A stretch of 64,000 bases of DNA. Source: Microbacterium sp. HD4P20. GTDB lineage: Bacteria; Actinomycetota; Actinomycetes; Actinomycetales; Microbacteriaceae. Shown piece by piece: positions 58,220 to 64,000 of this stretch (its first letter is position 1; each line of letters starts with the position of its first letter). The stretch is taken from the NCBI RefSeq assembly GCF_019449275.2, contig NZ_JAHZQZ020000022.1, positions 348,892-412,891 of the forward strand. The letters are read 5' to 3'. A program made the position numbers and the translations under genes. The notes below the pieces were generated by a model that searched no databases, was not told the DNA's origin, and saw nothing but the letters and a program-made list of their open reading frames with translations.

Positions 58220-61200
58220 TTGAGTCGTCTGCTGAAGCTCGGAAATTCGGTCTCGACAGCTGGTGCGCGCCGCAGGCCACCAGGACGCCGGCGCGCAACG
58301 GCCGCGGCGTTCACCGGAGTCGCCGCGCTGATCCTGTCGCTGCTCCCGGTGGCTGCCGCCCAGGCCGCGCCGCTGTCGGTGCATGAGATCACCGCCAACT
58401 GGGCCGGCGATCCGACGCCGACCGAGGCGCCGTTCGGGCAGCCGGTGACGGCGGAGTTCCACGTGAACACCAACGACAGTGAGGACCCGTACTCGAACGA
58501 GCCGGTCGAGAACGTTCGCGCCACTCTGACGGTCGGCAACGGCGCCTTCACGAGCATCCCGCAGGTGTGCAAGACGAGCGACGTGACGCCCGTCTCCGAG
58601 ATCTCGGACGACGGCACGGTCCTGCTGTGCAACCTCGGCACCATCATCGAGGGCACCGCCTCGGTCATCCAGACCCCGGTGCGCGCCACCTCCACGGAGG
58701 GCGGCGACCTCACCGTCGTCGGCACTGCGACCTCCGACACCGCCGTGGCCGAAGCCGGCCCCGCCGACCCCGGTCCGCTGCCGATCACGTACGTGCACGG
58801 CATGGACCTGTCCCTCGTCCAAGCTCCCGGCCAAGCGAACCAGGGTTTCGCCGATGCCAGCCGTCTCGGGGGCAACCGTCCGTTCTTGCAGATGAACTAT
58901 TCGCTCATCCTCGACGCCGGAAGCCGACCCGGGCCCGAGAGCTACTCGTTCCCCGTGAGCATCAGTGCCAACATCGCCGGCGCGACCAATGGTCTCGCGT
59001 GGGAGGCGTGCGTGCCGATCACCACCCAGTCGCGGTCGACCGGCCAGCCCTTCTCCGACCCGGCGGAGGAGGACCGCACCAACTTCCCGACGTGCAGCGT
59101 GAGCGGCGCCGGCACCACGTACACGGTCTCGCTCTCGGATCTCGATTACACGCTGGTCAACGCGCCGGTCAACGACAGCATGGGTCAGCCGCTCCCCGGC
59201 AACGGCGTCTACGTCGCCTCGGGCACCGTGCAGTTCAGCATTCCCGCAGCTGTGACGGCCATCACCACGTACACGTTCACCGCGTCGCCCGGCGCGTTCG
59301 TCTTCGACGACGGTGTCTCGGAGCCTGACGGCAACGCAGAGAACAACGTCTCGAGCGCCACGCTCACCCCGCCCGGCGGATTCAGCAACCACTGGATCGG
59401 ATCGCCGGCGAACTCACGGACAACGTGGGATGCCAACCTGTGGGTGAGCCCCGGCACAAGCCTGGACGCGGTCATGCCGCAACCCGGGATCACCGAAGAG
59501 AACTGGGACGAGCAGGTCGCCGCCGGAAATGTCGGGCCGATCCCGCTCTACCACCAGGCGAACAGCCTCGTGTGGAACGGATACAGCGGCCCCGGTGGGG
59601 CGCAGCTGGCGGGCCTCTGCACGATGAACCAGAACCCGGCGTTCGTCCCGACCTCGTTCGAGGGTGGCGGCTGGAACGGCGGCGGCCTCGACGGCTACGA
59701 GAACTACGAGACGGCGCGGTTCTTCTACACGACGCAGGTGCTGGACACGAAGACCGAGACGTGTGGACAGGCAGCGCCGAGCGCGATGTGGATCGAGACC
59801 ACTCCGGCGCCCGGAACTTCGCTCACCGACCCTCGCATCAGCACCGACATCCTGATGGACCTTCCGGCGGGCGTGACCGCTGTGAAGATGACGTGGAACC
59901 CGGCCGTCGACACGTCCGCCCACACGTTCCTCCGCGCCTTCGGGCACATCGATCCGGCAGCCCCCACCTCGGGAGAGGGCTGGACCGTCGGAACGTTCAA
60001 CGCCCCATACGACGTCGCCACCGGATTCCCGGAGTATCCGACGCTGAACAACTGGGTCAATCTCAGCACCGTGGGCGGTGGCACCGTCATTCCGGGCAGC
60101 ACCTATGGTCCGAACACGAACGGTTTTCGCGACGCGTACCGCCTGCAGGGTGCTCAGGGTCTGATCGAGAAGGTCGTCTCCGACACCACCGCCGAGCCCG
60201 GCGTCCCGGTGACGTACACGCTCCGCGCGCAGGCGCAGAATCTCGTGACGAGCCCGCCGCCGGCGACGTTCGACGTGGTCGACACGCTGCCGGAAGGGAT
60301 GGTCTACGTTCCCGGCACGGGCGATCCCGAGCCGACGAGTGTGAGCCCCGATGGACGAACCATCACATGGACGTTCGCCGGGGTCGCCCCGAACGTGTTC
60401 CAGACGATCAGGTACCAGGCGCAGCGGCCGGCCGACAGCGTTATTGCACCCGGAACGAGGCTCACGAACACCGCCGTGATCAACACGGTCGGCGACAACC
60501 GCCCGGCGAACACCCCGGGCCGCACGGCGACGGCGACGGTCACGGTGCCCAGCGCATCGGCCACCGTCTTCGGAAAGGCCGCCGCGGCGAACGTGCTCTC
60601 GTTCGACGGTGACAGTTCCTCGTGGGTGCTGACGATCAACTCGCAGGACCCCGAGTCCAGCGACTTCACCGACACCATCGACATCCTGCCCGCCGTCGGC
60701 GACGGCCGCGGGACCAACATCGACGGCACCTACGCGGTGACCGATGTCGTCGCCCCCGCGGGCTCGACGGTGTACTACACGACGGCGCCGCTGGCCTCGC
60801 TGAGCTCTGACCCACGGGACGCCTCCAACGGAGGCACGCCGGGTTCGGTCGCAGGGAACACCGTGGACTGGTCGACGACTCCGGTCGAGAACCCGACCGC
60901 GATCAGGGTCATCGGCCCGGAGCTCGCTCCGGGAGCGAGCCAGACGATCCGCATCGACTTCACGACGCCTGCCGGCACCAGCTGTCAGGAGCCCGCGGCG
61001 GGTGACAACAAGCCGGGTCAGATCCTCGTGAACTCGGCCGGTTCGTGGGCGGAGCACTCGGCGCTGCCGATGCTGTCGTCCGCGGTCACCGAGATCGCGA
61101 ACTGCTACGCCGTCGACCTGAAGAAGTACGTGCAGGATGCCGATGGCGAGTGGCACGACGCGAACACGACCGCCGATTTCCCGACGTATCGCGTCGGCGA

Positions 61201-64000
61201 CGAGGTGCCGTACCGCATCGTCGTGGAGAACATCGGGCAGGGCACGCTGACCGATCTGGAGATCACCGACAGCCTGTTCCCCGAGGGTTCGTTCACGGTG
61301 GCGTCGCTCGCCCGAGGCGAGCAGCAGGTGCACGAGTTCACCGCCACGATGACCGGCGGCGGCAACGTGGTCAACACGGCGTGCGGCACGGCGGCGACCC
61401 CGCCGGATGCTGAGGCGCCGACGATCCTCTGCGACCCGGCGGGTGTCCAGGTTGTGAACTACACGACGGTGAAGTCGTCCGACCCCGCCGAGGGGGAGAC
61501 GGTGCGTCCGGGTGAAACGGTGACGTACACGGTGACGGTGACCCAGGAAGGTGACGCTCCCGCAATCGCCCAGTTCGGCGACTCGCTCGAGAACATCTCG
61601 GATGACGCTGTCTACAACGGCGACATCAGCGCGTCGCTGGGCACGGTGGACGTCACCGACGGGGTGATCTCATGGACGGGCACGATTCCCGTCGGGGAAG
61701 TCGCGACGATCACGTACTCGGTCACGCTCAAGGACAGCGCGGGCCTGGATGCCGACGGCGACTACCTCCTGAGCAATCAGGTGACCAGCCCCGGCTGTAT
61801 CACCGCCGAGAGCTGTGCAACGGAGCACCCGATTGCGGATTTCACCGTGGTGAAGTCGTCCGACCCGGCTGATGGGTCGAATGTCGATGAGGGTGGCACG
61901 ATCGAGTACACCGTGACGGTGTCGCAGGTGGGTGAGGCCGAGTACGAGGGTGCGTCGCTGGTCGATGACCTGAGCGATGTGCTGGATGATGCCACCTGGG
62001 ACGACGAGCTGACCGCGTCGGCTGGCACGGTCGGTTTCGATGCGGCCACGCAGGTGTTGTCGTGGTCGGGTGATCTGGCGGTGGACGAGGTCGTGACGAT
62101 CACGTACTCCGTCACGGTCACGGGTGAGGGTGACACCCACCTGCACAATGTCGTAACCAGTGATGGCTGTGCGTCGGTGGAGGTGTGTGAGACCGAGCAT
62201 TACACGGCCTCCTACACGACGGTGAAGACGTCGGATCCGGCGTCGGGTTCCGATGTGCAGGTTGGTGATGTGATCGAGTACACGGTGACGGTGACGCAGT
62301 CGGGTCAGGGTCGTGTGGTGGCGCAGTTCTTCAACGACGACCTCACCGGGGTGTTGGATGATGCGACGTTCAACGATGACATCGTCGCCTCGGACGGGAC
62401 GTTCACGTATGTCGATGGGGTGATCTCGTGGACGGGTGATCTGGGTCCGGGTGATGTGGCGACGGTGACGTATTCGGTGACGGTGACCGCTGCTGGTGAC
62501 ACGTTGATCGGGAACACGGTGCAGTCTCCGGGTTGTGAGGCGGCTGCTGATTGTGAGACCGAGCATCAGACCGGTCGTTACGAGACGGTGAAGACCTCTG
62601 ACCCCGCCTCGGGCAGCGATGTGCAGGTCGGGGAGGTCATCGAGTACACCGTGACGGTGTCGCAGATCGGTGCGGGGCCGGTGGAGGATGCGTCGTTCGC
62701 CGATGACCTGACGGCGGTGCTGGATGACGCGACCTGGAACGATGACCTGGCCGAAAGTGGCGGGTCGGCGGATTACGCGGAGCCGACGGTGTCGTGGTCG
62801 GGTGATCTGGCGGTGGATGCCGTGGTGACGGTGACGTATTCGGTCACGGTGACCGGTGCGGGTGATATGAGCCTGGCCAACGTGGTCACCAGCGACGGCT
62901 GCCTCGACGAGGCGGGTTGCACCACGACCCACCTGACCGGTGACTACACGGTGGCCAAGACCTCGGTCGCCGCACCCGGCAGCGATGTCGCGGTGGGTGA
63001 GACCATCACCTACACCGTGACGGTCGCGCAGCGTGGTCCGGGGGCGGTGACGGATGCGTCGTTCGATGATGATCTGTCGGCGGTGCTGGATGATGCGACC
63101 TGGGACGACACCCTGGTCGCCAGTGCGGGCGAGGCCTCGTTCGACGCGGATGCTGAGACCATCGAATGGTCCGGTGATCTTGCGGTGGGTGCGGCGGTGA
63201 CGGTCACCTACACGGTGACGGTGACCGGTGAGGGTGACATGACACTGACCAACGTGGTGTTGCCGGGTGAGGACGGTGAGTGTGTGCCGGCGGCGGACGG
63301 GAACCCGGAGTGCACGACCACGCATGAGACGGGCCGGTTCACCTACGCGAAGATGGCCGACCCGATCCACAACAGTGACGTGCAGGCCGGTGACACCATC
63401 ACCTACACGGTCACCGTCACGCAGGTCGGTCCCGCCGGGGTCGCGGCATCCGTGGTGGATGACCTGACGGACGTCCTGGATGACGCGTCCTACAACGGGG
63501 ATGTCGCGGCCACTGCCGGTACGGCGACCGTCGAGGGACCGACGCTGTCGTGGGCCGGTGACCTGGCGCCGGGTGATGAGGTGACGATCACCTATTCGGT
63601 GACGGTGACCGGGGCTGGTAACACCACCCTCGCCAATGTCGTGACCACGCCGTCCGAAGCCGGCGATTGTGTGACGGCGGAGGATGGCACCGAGGAGTGC
63701 CGCACCATCCACAAGACCGGCGGGTATGTCTACGCCAAGACCGCGGACCCGGCATCCGGGGCCACCGTGCGTGCCGGTGACACGGTGACGTACACGGTCA
63801 CCGTCACCCAGCGTGGTGAGGGTGCGGTCACCGACGCGGTGGTCACCGACGACCTGTCGGGGGTGCTGGATGATGCGACCTGGAACGGTGACGCGGCCGC
63901 CAGCAGCGGCACCGTGGCCCGGGCGGGGAACACCCTGACCTGGACGGGTGATCTCGCGGTGGGGCAGACTGCCACGATCACCTACTCGGTGGATGTGACC
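58220..64000 (+). CDS. Giant secreted surface protein with DUF11/DUF7507-type repeats (3' end outside window)
   Basis: An open frame of 1,927 codons runs off the right end. It starts at TTG 58220 (GGGGGA upstream): no other start lies near, and codons from here give a signal peptide (ATAAAFTGVAALILSLLPVA then AQAAPLSV, cut about residue 51). A ~1,000-residue N-terminal part has beta-rich segments and a DUF11-like stretch near residue 660 (EPGVPVTYTLRAQAQNLV). From residue 1081 on, seven repeats of 122-131 residues follow (YTTVKTSDPASGSDVQVGDV, then LDDATWNDDL, VTYSVTVTGAGD). Such proteins are wall-anchored adhesins or stalks; the sorting signal would lie beyond the window. Paired Cys in each repeat end (CxxxxxCxTxH) suggest disulfides. 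Confidence 0.85.
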   Translation, partial: MSRLLKLGNSVSTAGARRRPPGRRRATAAAFTGVAALILSLLPVAAAQAAPLSVHEITANWAGDPTPTEAPFGQPVTAEFHVNTNDSEDPYSNEPVENVRATLTVGNGAFTSIPQVCKTSDVTPVSEISDDGTVLLCNLGTIIEGTASVIQTPVRATSTEGGDLTVVGTATSDTAVAEAGPADPGPLPITYVHGMDLSLVQAPGQANQGFADASRLGGNRPFLQMNYSLILDAGSRPGPESYSFPVSISANIAGATNGLAWEACVPITTQSRSTGQPFSDPAEEDRTNFPTCSVSGAGTTYTVSLSDLDYTLVNAPVNDSMGQPLPGNGVYVASGTVQFSIPAAVTAITTYTFTASPGAFVFDDGVSEPDGNAENNVSSATLTPPGGFSNHWIGSPANSRTTWDANLWVSPGTSLDAVMPQPGITEENWDEQVAAGNVGPIPLYHQANSLVWNGYSGPGGAQLAGLCTMNQNPAFVPTSFEGGGWNGGGLDGYENYETARFFYTTQVLDTKTETCGQAAPSAMWIETTPAPGTSLTDPRISTDILMDLPAGVTAVKMTWNPAVDTSAHTFLRAFGHIDPAAPTSGEGWTVGTFNAPYDVATGFPEYPTLNNWVNLSTVGGGTVIPGSTYGPNTNGFRDAYRLQGAQGLIEKVVSDTTAEPGVPVTYTLRAQAQNLVTSPPPATFDVVDTLPEGMVYVPGTGDPEPTSVSPDGRTITWTFAGVAPNVFQTIRYQAQRPADSVIAPGTRLTNTAVINTVGDNRPANTPGRTATATVTVPSASATVFGKAAAANVLSFDGDSSSWVLTINSQDPESSDFTDTIDILPAVGDGRGTNIDGTYAVTDVVAPAGSTVYYTTAPLASLSSDPRDASNGGTPGSVAGNTVDWSTTPVENPTAIRVIGPELAPGASQTIRIDFTTPAGTSCQEPAAGDNKPGQILVNSAGSWAEHSALPMLSSAVTEIANCYAVDLKKYVQDADGEWHDANTTADFPTYRVGDEVPYRIVVENIGQGTLTDLEITDSLFPEGSFTVASLARGEQQVHEFTATMTGGGNVVNTACGTAATPPDAEAPTILCDPAGVQVVNYTTVKSSDPAEGETVRPGETVTYTVTVTQEGDAPAIAQFGDSLENISDDAVYNGDISASLGTVDVTDGVISWTGTIPVGEVATITYSVTLKDSAGLDADGDYLLSNQVTSPGCITAESCATEHPIADFTVVKSSDPADGSNVDEGGTIEYTVTVSQVGEAEYEGASLVDDLSDVLDDATWDDELTASAGTVGFDAATQVLSWSGDLAVDEVVTITYSVTVTGEGDTHLHNVVTSDGCASVEVCETEHYTASYTTVKTSDPASGSDVQVGDVIEYTVTVTQSGQGRVVAQFFNDDLTGVLDDATFNDDIVASDGTFTYVDGVISWTGDLGPGDVATVTYSVTVTAAGDTLIGNTVQSPGCEAAADCETEHQTGRYETVKTSDPASGSDVQVGEVIEYTVTVSQIGAGPVEDASFADDLTAVLDDATWNDDLAESGGSADYAEPTVSWSGDLAVDAVVTVTYSVTVTGAGDMSLANVVTSDGCLDEAGCTTTHLTGDYTVAKTSVAAPGSDVAVGETITYTVTVAQRGPGAVTDASFDDDLSAVLDDATWDDTLVASAGEASFDADAETIEWSGDLAVGAAVTVTYTVTVTGEGDMTLTNVVLPGEDGECVPAADGNPECTTTHETGRFTYAKMADPIHNSDVQAGDTITYTVTVTQVGPAGVAASVVDDLTDVLDDASYNGDVAATAGTATVEGPTLSWAGDLAPGDEVTITYSVTVTGAGNTTLANVVTTPSEAGDCVTAEDGTEECRTIHKTGGYVYAKTADPASGATVRAGDTVTYTVTVTQRGEGAVTDAVVTDDLSGVLDDATWNGDAAASSGTVARAGNTLTWTGDLAVGQTATITYSVDVT
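61460..64000 (+). repeat. ~375-bp coding tandem repeats (seven units in window)
   Basis: Unit starts are 61460, 61841, 62213, 62579, 62945, 63338 and 63725 (lengths 381, 372, 366, 366, 393, 387; the last is cut). They diverge from each other moderately at DNA level, so expansion is not very recent, though units 3 and 4 are the most alike at their starts. Each encodes one immunoglobulin-like domain of the giant surface protein. Confidence 0.85.

Noticed and set aside
61670..63712. A 680-codon minus-strand frame opposite the giant repeat protein
   Set aside because: Its Arg/His/Gly-rich, repetitive composition is the mirror image of the repeat units; the plus-strand frame has a signal peptide and recognised repeat domains.

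Overview
The window is chromosomal DNA from a high-G+C Gram-positive bacterium, most likely a Microbacterium-like member of the Microbacteriaceae (Actinomycetota). This rests on gene content: a DUF3073 protein, a DEAD/DUF3516 helicase, an intein-bearing Rv2578c-family radical SAM protein, poxvirus-type topoisomerase IB, paired CrcB proteins and an S8 protease with cell-wall context. It also rests on style: many GTG starts, frequent genes that look leaderless (a TANNNT hexamer 6-7 nt before the start codon), and very frequent GGATGCC/GGCATCC words, including in terminator stems. I saw no rRNA, tRNA, CRISPR, insertion sequence or prophage.

Layout. 0-8.5 kb: regulators and small envelope or stress genes (TetR with an alpha/beta hydrolase, MFS exporter, DUF3073, UspA, a PadR-DUF4097 pair, a TipAL-like MerR, three small envelope proteins). 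8.5-12 kb: SDR, Rho-N/SAP-like small protein, topoisomerase IB and two CrcB fluoride channel subunits. 12-20 kb: an adaptor-less RND permease with an acidic repeat tail, a DUF998/monooxygenase pair with an odd out-of-frame overlap, and a DEAD-box RNA helicase with a long structured leader and a repeat-rich N-terminus. 20-29 kb: chitinase flanked by a 28-bp direct repeat, a TetR/hydrolase divergent pair with twin operators, the intein-containing radical SAM gene, an M15 peptidase, an LCAD-like acyl-CoA dehydrogenase and an FAD monooxygenase.

29.3-34.2 kb is the most system-like locus: an ECF-type transporter (fused double ATPase, T component) whose operon also contains a siderophore-interacting reductase and an S component, with a second paralogous S component just upstream and a DtxR/IdeR-like dyad between them. 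This suggests iron-linked uptake by an ECF machine; the substrate is unknown.

34-53 kb: secreted subtilase, pirin, acetyltransferases, two helicases (DUF3516 and RecQ), an SDR, a GH16-like protein lacking the usual central Asp, formate-THF ligase, a MinD/ParA-like ATPase, an acyl-CoA oxidase and a zinc-ribbon protein. 53-57.5 kb: a LysR regulator divergent from a tightly coupled four-gene operon (cupin, MHS-type symporter, HGGG esterase, PRISE-type enone reductase), which looks like an uptake-and-degradation pathway for an ester or enone compound. The right end holds Tag glycosylase and the first 1,927 codons of a giant secreted protein with about 125-residue tandem repeats that runs off the window. 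The giant protein and the subtilase share an 18-bp upstream element made of two CTGAGAG half-sites 11 bp apart, suggesting one response regulator controls both.
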